The position numbers and the translations under genes were made by a program. A stretch of 23,219 bases of DNA from Chara braunii (lineage: Eukaryota; Streptophyta; Charophyceae; Charales; Characeae), in contig BFEA01000320.1 of the NCBI GenBank assembly GCA_003427395.1, positions 1,173,928 to 1,197,146 of the forward strand, written 5' to 3'. Position 1 is the stretch's first letter. Each line of letters starts with the position of its first letter. This document shows, in pieces, positions 7,430-17,539 of this stretch. Below the pieces are notes generated by a model, which saw only the letters and a list, made by a program, of their open reading frames with translations, was not told the origin of the DNA and made no database searches.

Positions 7430-9600
7430 TGGCCTATTGTTGTCTCCAACGACCCTCCTCTGACCTCCTCTTTCCTCAAAAATACCCAGCACAGTCATTC
7501 CTAAACTCCCTAATGACTCTTATTCCAGACCTGTCTGCGTTGTTTCATGTCGGCTTCTGAATGCCCTGCCCACTATTCCACACGGTGAAATTGTACCACA
7601 CCTAGTCTTGAAATGGACTTGGACTTGCAATTCCACCTCGAAGGCACCTTTGCCACACAAGTATATCAAAACTTGCCACATTTATCTTGCAGTCACTTCG
7701 AGAAGGTTGTATTGTAATGAGTTAGGCTCTATAGCCCGCAAAAACACGTGTCCGCATGTTAAAACCCGATTTGGGAGCATGGAAACGGACCTTAGTTCCA
7801 ATAAAGATCGACGGGACCCGATCCAGGACCTGCACATAGAAATGACTGTTTTTTATGCATATCCTTGCAATTGAATATTTTAGAATTGTGCGCCCGAATA
7901 GCATCCATGCCAAAAATTCAAAAAGATATTTATAATATTGGGCATTTCCTTTTCTTTATATTCTTGGACTTCATATCCATCTGATCGCAAAAGTAGTTAG
8001 AAAATATAATATACACATGCCAACGTTTTGCCCACACATTCGAGCCAACTTTTCTTCTTGCTCCTCCGCCTTTCCTCCAACCTTCTTGCATCCCTTCATC
8101 TTCGTTCTCGATCTCAGAGCGAAAGTTTGTGTGCGACTTGAACAATCAACCCGACTTTCGTAAAAAAATTGATAACCCCGCCAAGTGATTGCTCCATTGT
8201 ATAAACTTCTCTTTGCTCTCCATCCATTTGGACTGATCCCCACTTCTTGCACCAACAATATGCCACCATCCACGCTATAAATTCTCATAGCTCTTTCCTC
8301 CCTTTCTCTTTGGTCTCGACTGCAATGTTTTGTGGACTATGCGCAAACACCACGATGATAAAAAGACTCAACATCATGCCCGAGAATCGAGAGGTGACAA
8401 TGTGGGGTGAGTCTAGTGGCAGGATCAATAGGTTGTAGTTGGAGGGGTGGAACAATGGTGGAGCGAAGGGAGGATGCGAGAGAACGTGCTGCCACACAGT
8501 AAGTCGAGATGGCTGATTTGGCGCGTGATTCTTATGATATTTTGTAGATCGCGCAATGGTGGTGACGTTCGTCTTCTGGTTTCTAAGTAAAGTTGCTGGA
8601 GACTTTTGCTTTTTTACACCGTTGTTTGTTCTATGTCCAAGTACATGCTGGAGGACACAGTCACGTGTATGGCCTTGGTTTTGAGTGTCGAAAGCGGGTG
8701 TGATTGCACTGGAGAGTGGATACAATCATGGTTGGTTAGAATGTATGTGGCCTACCGAACGTTTCATCAAGTGATGTTCCCATTAGACTTGGCATCTTGG
8801 ATGAGTCACAATGGTAAGTGAATAACTTTGATGCCTCGTCACTTAAAAATGTATGGGTAACAATGAATATATTATCAAATGTTGAAAAAAATATAGCTTT
8901 CTTTATCATAATTTCTGTTAATATTTTGTTTATTTCCTTCATCTTTTTGCAAGTTTGGTTCTACATACTGTTTTTATTATACTATGTTGGTAAGAAATCG
9001 TGTATATGGAGTTAATGTTTTCAATCCCGAAACTCAACGTAGGTAACTGCCCTTGATAAAAAATTGTCTCCATCCACCATAGCAGCCTTCCAGAGTTCCC
9101 CATGGTAGACGAAGACTCGATCTACTGCGAGCGGATGTGAGGATATCACAATTGGGAGCTGAATGAGTTCACTTTTACAACCCCTCTAAAGGTTGCCATT
9201 TTGGTGGTTATGGATTTGTACTAATAGACTGTTTTGACTCATTGCAACTTAGTTTCTTACTCCAATCTAACTATTCTTCCCTTTTCGACTACGCATGTCA
9301 CGAGGAACCCTCAATTAAATTGTCGGTGGTATACACTGGGTAACTCCTGTTCGTGGCGAGGGTTGGTGTTGGGGTACCAGGGAGCGGTGCGATTCCCGGA
9401 GCACAACTGCGTGGTTGGCGCCCTTCCAGTGAACTTCTGAGTTCCCATTCTCTCCTTACCTTTGTCGTCTCGTAGTGAGGACTCGAGCTAATTGGGACAA
9501 CCCCTCTTGATGGCTCTGATCGAAATAATGCAACCTTTCGTTTTTTATATAATTTTTTTATGTTTTCCTTTTTGCGACCCTTTTTCATTTAAGTCCTCCG
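7430..9600. other. Long stretch without a recognised feature
   Basis: I examined both strands. Short overlapping frames (up to 146 codons, minus, 8285-8725) have no domain, no codon-use signal that I can judge, and no second copy in the window. The sequence is AT-rich around 7900-8300 and 8820-9010, more balanced around 9300-9450. Nothing here can be annotated honestly. Confidence 0.4.
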
Positions 9601-11085
9601 GGGCAGAGGACAATTTTAAAAAAAACGGATATTTCAAAATTCTATCTTCCTCCTTGGGCCTATTTTGTCGGATAATCTCCGACTTACACGGGAAATTCCG
9701 GTTTCACCCCCTCACCCTAAATCCTCAACCACACCCCATACTCTAATTGGCATTCCCCTTACGGGTACGAAACTCTACGTGGGGCGTGAGGTTATGTATT
9801 ACAGTGTGGCAAAGGGCAGTTTTCTCGTGAAAAAAAAAACTTTATGAAATCTCCCAAAAATTGTGTTTTCGAGAGTTATATGGCAAAGCCTTCAACCTGA
9901 GGCTTGACCAGTTAAGATTTTGTCCACTCCTATAAGGTTGCCTACCTGTTCCCAGTTAGTTTTTTTCAACTTGAGGTTCAAGAGTGTTATTTGGCAATAA
10001 AAAAAAAAATGTTGGATTTTTTGTGTTTTCATTTATGTTGTCGGTGCGAATACCCTTACAAGGGTATCCATCCTGTTTTTTACAAGTGACAGGAAAATAG
10101 TTTTTATTCAAAAATTGAGAGCGTAAGTTGGGTGTGTCGCGCGAACCACGGCTAGTCATTTTTTTGTGACCAACTGTGAGTTTAAGGGAAAAATAGCGAG
10201 TGTGTGGGCGCGCAGTTTGAAGGCACGTGTGATTTTTTCGTATTGATGATTGTAAAGGCGACATAGTTGCCGACTAATTTTCTTGTGTTTTGATTAAATT
10301 AGGATTAAAAGTACATTTTTTCATCGGTATGGTTGACCATCGTACACTCATGCATGAAAGGGATATTGTTATGGCCGGCGTCAGGAATGACTATTGTGCT
10401 GCAAACTTTAAAGGCAACTATTTGATTTTTTATTTAAACAAGGCATTGAAACTGTGAAGCGTGCGGTGCTATAGGGCATTTTATTGTGTGTGCCCGTCAG
10501 TGAGAATTTTTTCGCAGCCTTAGCGATATTAGGCGCGAGTGGAGTTTAGCGTAGACAAGGTTTGGGCGTCTACCACTGAAAACAATCAACGTATGATTTT
10601 AGGGTGACGGGTGGTGTGAACGGCGGCCGTGAGTCGAACCAAGCCCCCCCCCCCGGCGAAAGCCGAGGTACGAGGACCTTGAACCTTGGTCGGTAGGCCA
10701 AGTCGTGGCCATGGAACGCTTTCGTAGGCTCACACATAGTACGGTACCTATTTATATAAAATTTAGTGGTTGCTAGTATCAACCTTGGACCTAATACTGT
10801 TGGTTGTAGTGTTGGACTTTCATCGAGTAGATATAGGGATCGAGACTAGCGACCGATGACAAGGAAGCGGAAGAGGGGCGTGCCGAGGGCCGAAGGTTTG
10901 AAGGTTTGGCGAGGCTATTCCCCCTTGGTTTTGTTTGTCGGTCCCGGCCGTGGGCCCGATCGGTGGGGCTAAAAGGGTTGTCGTAGTCCCCCTTTCCCTC
11001 GACAACGTCCCAAGATTTCCCTTATTATTTAGTTTCTTTTTGTTTAAGGTCCCGCTTTGGGGATAGGTACCAGTGTTGTTGCTAA
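9601..11085. other. Low-information DNA with a C-tract and small GNRA-like hairpin
   Basis: There is no supported gene. At 10644-10670 a run of about 11 C leads into CGGCGAAAGCCG, a 4-bp stem with a GAAA loop. Loosely similar phrases containing TGGCAA occur near 9804, 9880 and 9983, too weak to call an array. An A11 run ends near 10008. Confidence 0.35.
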
Positions 11086-11242
11086 GACCGACGACCCTAA
11101 CTTAGTTGGTGCATCCATGAACTGTTGAAATACAGGCCTAAGTCCGAATCCCAACGCAATCAGATGAACAAAGTAGTGTAATTTTGAATCACTTGAAGCA
11201 GATCCGTTGATGCCGGTACTTCAAGGTCGTTGCCCTTCTTTG
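11086..11242 (+). mobile_element. Old tRNA-derived SINE copy (same family as 20287-20460)
   Basis: The head has a pol III A box (TAACTTAGTTGG, 11098-11109) and B box (GTCCGAATCCC, about 11142), with CCATGAACTGTTGAA between them exactly as in the younger copy. The body then shares ATCAGATGAACA, a GAAT..CTTG-like stretch, GCCGGT and a CAAGG..GTTGCCCTT end. The A tail and target duplications have decayed. The CTGTTGA word resembles the anticodon loop of tRNA-Asn, but the parent tRNA is uncertain. Confidence 0.75.
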
Positions 11243-11309
11243 TGGGTCGTGGGGTACCAATTGATATGGGTTGTTGTGACCGGTATTGCAGTGGGGAGTG
11301 ATTAAAACC

Positions 11310-11399
11310 CCCCACGAGAAGTCGTCACGACAGTCAAGGGCCGTTAGGCACGCCCCCTACGAGAAGCCGTCACGACAGTTAAGGGCTGTTGGGCACGCC
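11310..11399 (+). repeat. 45-bp tandem duplication
   Basis: Two adjacent 45-bp units (11310-11354, 11355-11399) share CACGACAGT, AAGGGC and GGCACGCC. The differences I see are all transitions (C/T or A/G), as expected from ageing of methylated DNA. It lies between the old SINE and the rRNA fragment. Function unknown. Confidence 0.7.
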
Positions 11400-11452
11400 T
11401 CCCGATTGGCTGGCTTGTCAGGTTTCTGTGTGCTCGAAGCATCGGTGAAATC

Positions 11453-11769
11453 CCGCCCGTCTTGAAGCGAGGACCGAGAAGTCAACGAGCATGCCGTCCG
11501 CGAGTGTTTAGCTTACAGGGCGGAGAAAGCCCGAGTCGTGAAACCCTCTGCAGTTACGTCGCGTGCAAGCCTCGATCTATTGTGAGAGCCCCCTTGTTGG
11601 GACCTGAAAGATGGGAACTATGCCTGAACAGGGCGGGGCCAAAGGGAGATCTGGTGGAGGCTCACATCGATACTACCATGAAAATCGTACGTCGAACTGG
11701 GTATAGGGGCGAAAGGCTAATCCAACCGTCTAGTAGCAAGTTCCCTCCGAAGCTTCCCTCAGGATAGCT
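11453..11769 (+). pseudogene. Degraded fragment of nuclear large-subunit (26S/28S) rRNA
   Basis: Several landmark phrases of the eukaryotic large-subunit rRNA appear in the right order: CCGTCTTGAAG.GAGGACC, GTGAGAGCCCC, GACCTGAAAGATGG.GAACTATGCCTGA, TCTGGTGGAGGCTC, CGATACT, AAAATCGTACGTC, GGGTATAGGGGCGAAAGG, GTCTAGTAGC.GTTCCCTCCGAAG and TTCCCTCAGGATAGCT. The match stops abruptly after GATAGCTCGAG. Near-invariant sites have changed (AGTAGCAAGTTCC where the gene has AGTAGCTGGTTCC), and the upstream third is strongly diverged, so this is a pseudogene fragment. The recall of the rRNA is from general knowledge, not alignment. The ORF across it (11462-11767) is spurious. Confidence 0.85.
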
Positions 11770-12567
11770 CGAGTTGTAGGATAGTTAGCGCAAGGCCGTT
11801 TGACCATGCGCTGTAAAACGAAGTTGGCACCGACGGGAGCAAGAAAGAAGAAGGCAAGGTGAAAAAAAAGAGGGAAAACACATATCTTGTCCGTTCCTTA
11901 ATGGAAACGGAAGTGGGGAGATGATGACCAGGGATTTTTGGGCAGGGCGAGTACAATGGTAACGTTACTTTTGGTGTTGGATTAGTAGGATAGGAGTTAG
12001 AGAGAGAAGCACGTGCCCGAAGATGTCGGGGACAAGGATATGGCGGAAATAAGAACATAAATTTCACTTGATTCTTCATGAAATCGAGTGAAATAAAGTT
12101 ATAGATAGAGGTTTTGGGGTATTGCGAAACTAGTGGCCGTATTAGTTCTTGCAAAATAATGTTAATCTTAGCATTTGTGGAAAGATACCTGAAATATGGC
12201 GGTGTATGTCCCCGCATCCTCGAAGAAATTCATTATTATCTTACTGATGTAGCTAACCCGATCATCGTTCCTATTCCTTTTTGGTTGTTGCTCATAGGGA
12301 GAGCCATCCTTCCCGTTGGTCATTCATCGTCCTCGTTACGGTCTTCTCCGCGGATCTCTTCCCGCTCATGATCTTCATTCCCCGGGTTTTGAACGAACCC
12401 GGCATAGCAGGCGGCCGGGTGCGTTTGTGAATCGGGGGCAGCAACAGGCGTAAGTGGAAGAGAGGAGAGAGAAAAGTCGAGAAGGGGAAGGCAACAACAG
12501 AAAGAGGGAAGAAGAAGAAGAAAACCAACGAGTAGGCGACTATTAAGGAGGGAAGGATATGAAGTGA
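11770..12567. other. No supported gene; purine-rich tract
   Basis: From about 12450 to 12530 the plus strand is almost pure A/G (GAGGAGAGAGAAAAG, GAAGAAGAAGAAG). The 152-codon minus-strand frame at 11759-12217 has no recognisable domain and partly overlaps the rRNA fragment. No RNA gene is seen. Confidence 0.35.
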
Positions 12568-12620
12568 TGATATATATTTCCATGTTTTAGCAGAAGATTC
12601 ATTTCGATTTTGCTCATCCT
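12568..12620 (+). repeat. TTTCCATG...GAAGATTC motif, copy 1
   Basis: TATATTTCCATGTTTTAGCAGAAGATTC followed by ATTTCGATTTTGCTCAT, shown here in two parts, aligns with 12739-12792 and 21643-21700. Family unknown; see the finding. Confidence 0.5.
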
Positions 12621-12738
12621 ACGGAAGGAAGTAACCGGTCTCTATCTCTCTTGAGCGCACGAAGATATTTTTATCTTACTAAACTTCGTCGCCCATACTT
12701 ATACTGGGATTTATTTTCAATGTTTTTGTCTGCCACGG

Positions 12739-12792
12739 TGTATCTTCCTATGTTCTTGCGGAAGATTCCTTCTCATACTGCACATTGGTACA
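12739..12792 (+). repeat. TTTCCATG...GAAGATTC motif, copy 2
   Basis: TATCTTCCTATGTTCTTGC, GGAAGATTC and TTCTCATACTGCACATTGG align with the 21643 copy. The segment runs directly into the SINE head that follows, so the two may belong to one element. Confidence 0.5.
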
Positions 12793-12858
12793 CTGCTCAG
12801 TTGATGAACACATGAAACTGATGAATTGCAGACGTGAGTTCGAATCCATCGGCGACCA
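12788..12858 (+). mobile_element. tRNA-like SINE head fragment
   Basis: An A-box-like TGCTCAGTTGATG (12794-12806) and a near-perfect B box GAGTTCGAATCC (12836-12847) lie about 40 bp apart. CATGAAACTGATGAATTGCAG between them matches CATGAACTGTTGAAGTACA of the SINE at 20287. The family body and tail do not follow. The fold does not close into a convincing cloverleaf, so it is a SINE remnant rather than a tRNA gene. Confidence 0.55.
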
Positions 12859-12859
12859 C

Positions 12860-14821
12860 AATAAAATAGTTATGATTTACGAAGGAGAGTGTCAACAAAG
12901 AGGATGTAAGCGAAGGAGAGAATTGGGGATAGAGTAAGTACGGGGCGAAAATACGTGCTTGGTGATTCACTAAGAGGACATGTTGAACATAGGAATGTAT
13001 CTGCCTTTCTTCTAGCATAAGATTTATTCTCAATGTGCACATTCAGGGGGTACTAGCGGAGGAGGTGTTTCGCTGGATTATAGGGCGTCGTGCGATCATT
13101 CTCGTGCTACGCGGGGTCACCCTGTCATCTCCATATTGCACATGGCGGATAGTGGTTAGCACTACACTCCCTCGATGGACTGTGTCGGGCCGACCGGCCT
13201 AGCTCGGTAACTGCCACCCAGAGTTGTCACAGAAAGGGCTCAAACTGAAATCCGACTACCACATGAAGAAGATTAATAAAATTATTCTAGGTTACTGAGA
13301 CCACATTTGCTATGAGGAGCAACTGGACCTTGCTACTTGTTTGGTTAGAATTGTTGTTCCTTTACCGTTGAGCGGTTCGATATTGTTTTGTTTGTACTGG
13401 TACACTACTACTGTCACGAGGTTGGTGATGATTGCAGTCACTCCCAACCTGTATTTTTAAGTCCCAACACGTGCATGACTAACGGAATTTTTTAAAGATC
13501 ATTACTATTTGGTGGTTGTTGCTGATTACCCTACATGTAGTTGTTGGCTACCTACTTCACGATAATACAACTGATAATCCGTTTGGGAATTGCTTGAGGC
13601 AGGAGCTGTTGTGGCTGATAGACGACGACGGTGGTCATAGAGTCCGCTGTTAATATTGCCACTGCGTTTACTATGGTTATTGTGCTTCTTACCAGCACCG
13701 TTGATGGGTTTAGGCTACAACTATCGTTGTGTTTTCCATATTGCACGGCTGCTGAGTTTTGCGGAATGGTGATGATACATTTTTTATGGTTGTTATTGTC
13801 TTTCTTCGGCGAGCTATTGTGGGGCCCTGCCTAATGTTGGTGTAAGATTTGACTATACACTTGAGTTCCTGCGGCTTGAGGGGCTGCGTCCTTGAGTATT
13901 GCTAGTGTTGAGCAGTTAAGTGCAGTGGGTGTGTGTTTAACTGATGTTACCGTTGTTTTCAACAACAGATTGTTAAGACTCTTCTTGGGACGAAGACTAT
14001 TGCTATAATAGATCGGTGTGGTTATGAAACTGCATAAAATAATTGTTGTGGTTTTGAGACTGTCGATGTTGCTTCATCACTAGGAGACTGTTTCTGTTGT
14101 GTTTTTTTGAGAACTGCTTGTGCTATATTTGAACACTCCCCTCTTAGGCTACGCAGAGAGGCTTTGGTCAGGGGATGGAGAGGTGTGACTAGCAAAGTGA
14201 TTAGGGTTTACAAAAGGACTACTGCTATAATTTGAAGGTCTATCAGGACACCGTTTACTCTGCATTGAGCTGAGGTTTGGCCGTCTTATTGCGATCTTGA
14301 CCATCATTGCAAGACTCTCAGGCGGCTCAAGGTTTCAAGATATTTTCATGTGAGTCTAAATGCGTCTCTGTTGTATCTGAGCGACGTAACATTTCTCCTT
14401 TCACCCTTTTTACTCTTAGTCTACTCTGTTTGGCTACAAGAGGAAGGTCGCGGGCAGGATCGAAAACCCGTAACCCTCAACAAGGCCTCTGTAGGAGGTT
14501 CACCCAACCGATTGTAGAAGCTCTGCCGAAACTTAGGCGAGGTTCTAGAGGCAGAGAACCGTCAGGTATAACTCAATTTTGCCTTGTGTGTGACCCACTA
14601 TGACCCTACCATTACATCTCTCTAGTTTGTTTGAGAGGTATGCATGCGTTCCTCTGTGATTTTTGTTTCTTTCCATAACTTAATCAAACCAACTGAAAGG
14701 AAAGCATGTGTAAATTTCAGCTTCATTTTTTTGTTTTGATTGAAATCAGACCAAAGGATGAACCGAGGAAGGTGGAAGGAAGATGATATTGCATGCGTTT
14801 GACTAGGTCGATCAAAGACTG
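12860..14821. other. No supported gene
   Basis: A weak recurrence of GTTGTGGTTTTGAGACTG-like phrases occurs near 14017, 14045 and 14095. Sequence from 13300 to 14100 is rich in GTT, ACT and GTG triplets. Frames of up to 98 codons (14307-14603) have no recognisable domain. I see no RNA gene or mobile element. Confidence 0.35.
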
Positions 14822-15221
14822 GACATTGTTTCTAAGAAGATTGACTCAATGCTATGTTTCTTTCTCTGTTTTCGGAAGGACCAAACATTATTACTAAGCG
14901 GAATAGTCTAGTTCATGTGTTTATTTATGAGAGTTTGTTTGCCTGACTTTTGCTCTGAAACATTGTTTCTAGCCATAATGATTTGGTCTATCTGTTTATT
15001 TTTTGGATTTCTAACTGAAGTTGGACAAAATTGTCCAAACTCATGCTTGTGTACGACTTTGAGATAGGTTGAACATTGTTTCTAACCATAATGGTTCAGT
15101 CTTTTGATTTATTCTGAAGGAAAATTTAACGAAAGACTAAGCATTGTTTCTAAGCAGAATGGTTTAGTATAAAGTCACGCACACTAAAAGTATAAAAATA
15201 TATATATTGGAAAACTTGGTT

Positions 15222-15345
15222 GCACGACGTACGTGTACGCAGGTTGCGCGTACAAGCGTACATGTATTCCTGTACGTGACACGTACGCGCGTACACGTAG
15301 TCCCGTACCTGGGCATACGTTAAAAAAAAAAAAAAAAAAAAAAAA
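15222..15345 (+). repeat. GC palindrome cassette 1 (CGTACG word) with A-run
   Basis: About 95 bp is built from GTAC-centred words such as GACGTACGTGTACGC, GCGCGTACAAGCGTACATG and ACACGTACGCGCGTACACG, then runs into about 24 A. It is strongly self-complementary. The flanking DNA is AT-rich, so the base composition changes sharply at both edges. Confidence 0.7.
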
Positions 15346-15640
15346 TTCATCGAAAAAATATGAAAAAATGTATGTTATGCAAAATGATATTTCAACAACT
15401 TTTGTCCTAGACTCATTGCAAAATTCTGTACCAAACTCGAGTGAAAAATCAAAGACATAAAAAATAAATAAATTGAAATAAAAAATAAAAAAACTAAAAA
15501 AAAATTATAAAAAAATAAAAAAAATTCTGTAACAAATATATGTTATGCAGAAACATGATACACATAACTATTGCTCGGAAGTTAACCCCAAATTCCCAAT
15601 CAAACTCGAGTAAGAAATTAAAAACTAAAAAAAAGGTAAT
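15346..15640 (+). repeat. AT-rich bodies following cassette 1 (two units)
   Basis: A unit with TATGTTATGCA, CAACTTTTG, CAAACTCGAGT and then A-rich sequence begins near 15371 and again near 15540. A third copy begins near 15866, after cassette 2, and an inverted one lies at about 16500-16590. The bodies and the GC cassettes therefore belong to one composite repeat. Confidence 0.6.
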
Positions 15641-15696
15641 ATTATTATAATAATTTAAAAATAATTTAAAAATATTTTATTATTATTATTGTCAAG

Positions 15697-15836
15697 GTAA
15701 CCGGCGTTCGGGATGGGCCGAACGCCCGAACCCGAACGCCCGAACCCGAACGCCCGAACGTATGGGACCCCTTGGGGATGCGTTCGGCCGTTCGGACTGA
15801 ATGCGGACCAAAAAAAAAAAAAAAAAAAAAAAAAAA
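15697..15836 (+). repeat. GC palindrome cassette 2 (GTTCGG/CCGAAC word) with A-run
   Basis: It starts AGGTAACCGGCGTTCGGG and contains tandem CCCGAACG words (about 15724-15760), their complement CGTTCGG nearby, and then a run of about 27 A. It has the same edge and tail arrangement as the other cassettes but a different word. The AT body after it (15837-15930) matches the one after cassette 1. Confidence 0.7.
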
Positions 15837-16004
15837 CGAAGTCATCAAAAAAATTTGAAAAAACGATATGTTATGAAAAAAAATACATTAAACAAGATTT
15901 TCCTGAGCATTAAATCCGATTTCATACCAAATTTAAAATTAAAATAAAATATGGAAAATAAATACTAATAATAAAAATAAATACAAATAAAAACAGAATT
16001 AAAT

Positions 16005-16375
16005 TTAGTGAGTGCGCGAGCATGTTTTCGACACCGCCATCTTTGGCAATTTTTCATTTTTTTTTTGGCATAGCTAAATGCCCTGAAAATTTACAGATGT
16101 GTACTTCACATAATATAAAACTCACTAAAAAAGTTTCAAAAAATAATAAAATTGTTTAGACCCCGAAATAAAGTGAAAACAAAAAGAAAAAAGTGAAAAA
16201 ATACGTGGGCGAGCACGTTTTAACACCGCCAGCTTTGGCGATTTTTTTTTCTTATTTGGCTTAGCCATATGAGTTGAAAATTTACAGGCATATACCTCAC
16301 ATCATAGAGAACTCACAAAAATAAATTCAGAAAAAAATCATTATTTTTAGGCCCAGAAATAATTTTTGGCGGGGG
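16005..16375 (+). repeat. Tandem dimer, period about 193 bp
   Basis: Two units share GCGAGCAYGTTTT, ACACCGCCA.CTTTGGC.ATTTTT, GAAAATTTACAG and an AGACCC/GGCCC-GAAATAA block. The first CGAGCA is at about 16016 and the second at about 16209. ACCGCCAGCTTTGGCG is partly self-complementary. The dimer lies between forward cassettes 1-2 and inverted cassettes 3-4, so it occupies the middle of a large inverted arrangement. Confidence 0.65.
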
Positions 16376-16480
16376 CCGAACGCCGTCTGGTTCGGACCCC
16401 GTACGGGACCCCGAACGCCCGTACGTACGGAGGTCTGCCCAGGGACCTCCGTACGTACGGGCCGATAACCCTGATTATTG
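16364..16480 (-). repeat. GC palindrome cassette 3 (CGTACG and GTTCGG words), inverted
   Basis: Read on the minus strand it begins GGGTTATCGGCCCGTACGTACGG, shown here to its 20-base core GGTTATCGGCCCGTACGTAC, then repeats CGTACG and GTTCGG words. It ends in an A-rich stretch with no long pure A-run. The AT body on its other side (16480-16610) is the inverted relative of the body after cassette 1, and T17 plus ACGTACGTGTATGG at 16618-16650 is the start of a fourth, partial cassette. Confidence 0.65.
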
Positions 16481-16824
16481 TTAATTTAAAGTTTTTTTTA
16501 AGATTTTTTAAATCAAGATTGGTTGGGAATTCGGGTATGACTCCCAAGCAAAAGTTGTTTGCATCATTACTCTTCGCAACATACTTTTTTTTCCACATTT
16601 TTCTAATTTGTTTTTGTTTTTTTTTTTTTTTTTTTACGTACGTGTATGGCGTGCTACCCAGATTCGATCTATCTATCTATATTTGCATGTGAACAAACAG
16701 TTGGGCATTGTTTCTAAGCAGAATGATATTTCAAACAATTATTTTTTAAGCAGATTCAACTTAAGCCATATCACTAATAATAAAAACAAAGTCAAACTTG
16801 GCAAGTTGAGCATTGTTATAAGCT

Positions 16825-16988
16825 AGGTTACCGGGCCGGACGTCCGGGACCCCCCTGACCGTCCGGGATGTCCGACCGGAAGTCTGGTCGGACGTCGGAC
16901 CCCCCCCAAATACCACCCTATCAGCAAATGCTCAGAAAAATCTGAATTGTTTCGTGGGCGATCTGTAGGCCATGCGCAACACTGTCAT

Positions 16989-17021
<33 letters not shown>

Positions 17022-17102
17022 CAAAACGGCGTCGTCCGGAAATGGGGGGGGGAGACGTCCGGGGCAGACGTCCGGTCTCCGGACTATTATTAACCCAGGT
17101 TA
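16825..17102 (-). mobile_element. 266-bp insertion of GC cassettes (GGACGTCCGG word) with T30 run
   Basis: The insert (16831-17096) splits one copy of the 28-bp motif: the first half ends near 16823 and the second resumes at 17104. AGGTTA at 16825-16830 and 17097-17102 is either a 6-bp target duplication or part of the element edge. The left GC part repeats GGACGTCCGG, CCGGAC and GTCCGG words. The right part does likewise and sits beside a run of about 30 T, which is a poly(A) tail on the minus strand. The edge GGTTACCGG matches cassettes 2 and 3. Confidence 0.6.
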
Positions 17103-17539
17103 TTAGCAGAATGGTTTAATCCCCTGCCCATATTTTGAAGACAAGTCAGATAATTACTTAGAATTTAAATATTTAAATAGTAAGCGCGACTATGCATTGT
17201 TTCTAATCAGAATGGTCTAGTCACATGCCCAAAGAAGAGAAAATTAATTGCGCAACATGTTCGTGTATAACTTAAGGTGTGCTCGACATTGTTTCCAAGC
17301 AGAATGGTTTAGCGCTATGCCATATGTAATATGGGTAGTAGGTTATGAAAAAATAACTGAGTTTTTTTTGTGAAATAATAATCTTGTTTGTATGTGTTTG
17401 TTTCATTATGAGTCTGACTCTGAGTCTAGTCTGAGTTATCTTTAAATAGGTAGTTGCTTTTGATGTTCGTTATGTTTCGGAGTTATAGGAGTTATTTAAA
17501 TTTCCTCATTATAGAGTTAATTTTATTTTCTATATTTGA

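Larger units (their letters stand above)
14822..17315 (+). repeat. Array of a 28-bp motif, interrupted by insertions
   Basis: The motif GCATTGTTTCTAAGCAGAAT plus GGTTTAGT occurs in variants at about 14822, 14883, 14958, 15071, 15139, 16703, 16808 (broken), 17104, 17194 and 17285. Spacing is 60-113 bp where uninterrupted. The DNA between motifs is more diverged, so the motif is either the best preserved part of an old tandem unit or is constrained. Two insertions split the array: the composite at 15222-16655 and the cassette element at 16831-17096. Confidence 0.75.

Noticed and set aside
7138-7560. 140-codon frame
   Set aside because: It crosses both ends of TIR element B, so it cannot be an ancestral gene.
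10621-10720. Possible tRNA gene on the minus strand (GGTTCGACTC)
   Set aside because: A B-box-like word is present, but the T-stem and acceptor stem do not pair and the A box is poor.
11759-12217. 152-codon minus-strand frame
   Set aside because: No domain, low-complexity composition, and overlap with the rRNA fragment.
14822-17315. CRISPR-like array from the regularly spaced 28-bp motif
   Set aside because: Spacing varies from 60 to 113 bp, the motifs are diverged, no cas genes exist, and the context is eukaryotic.
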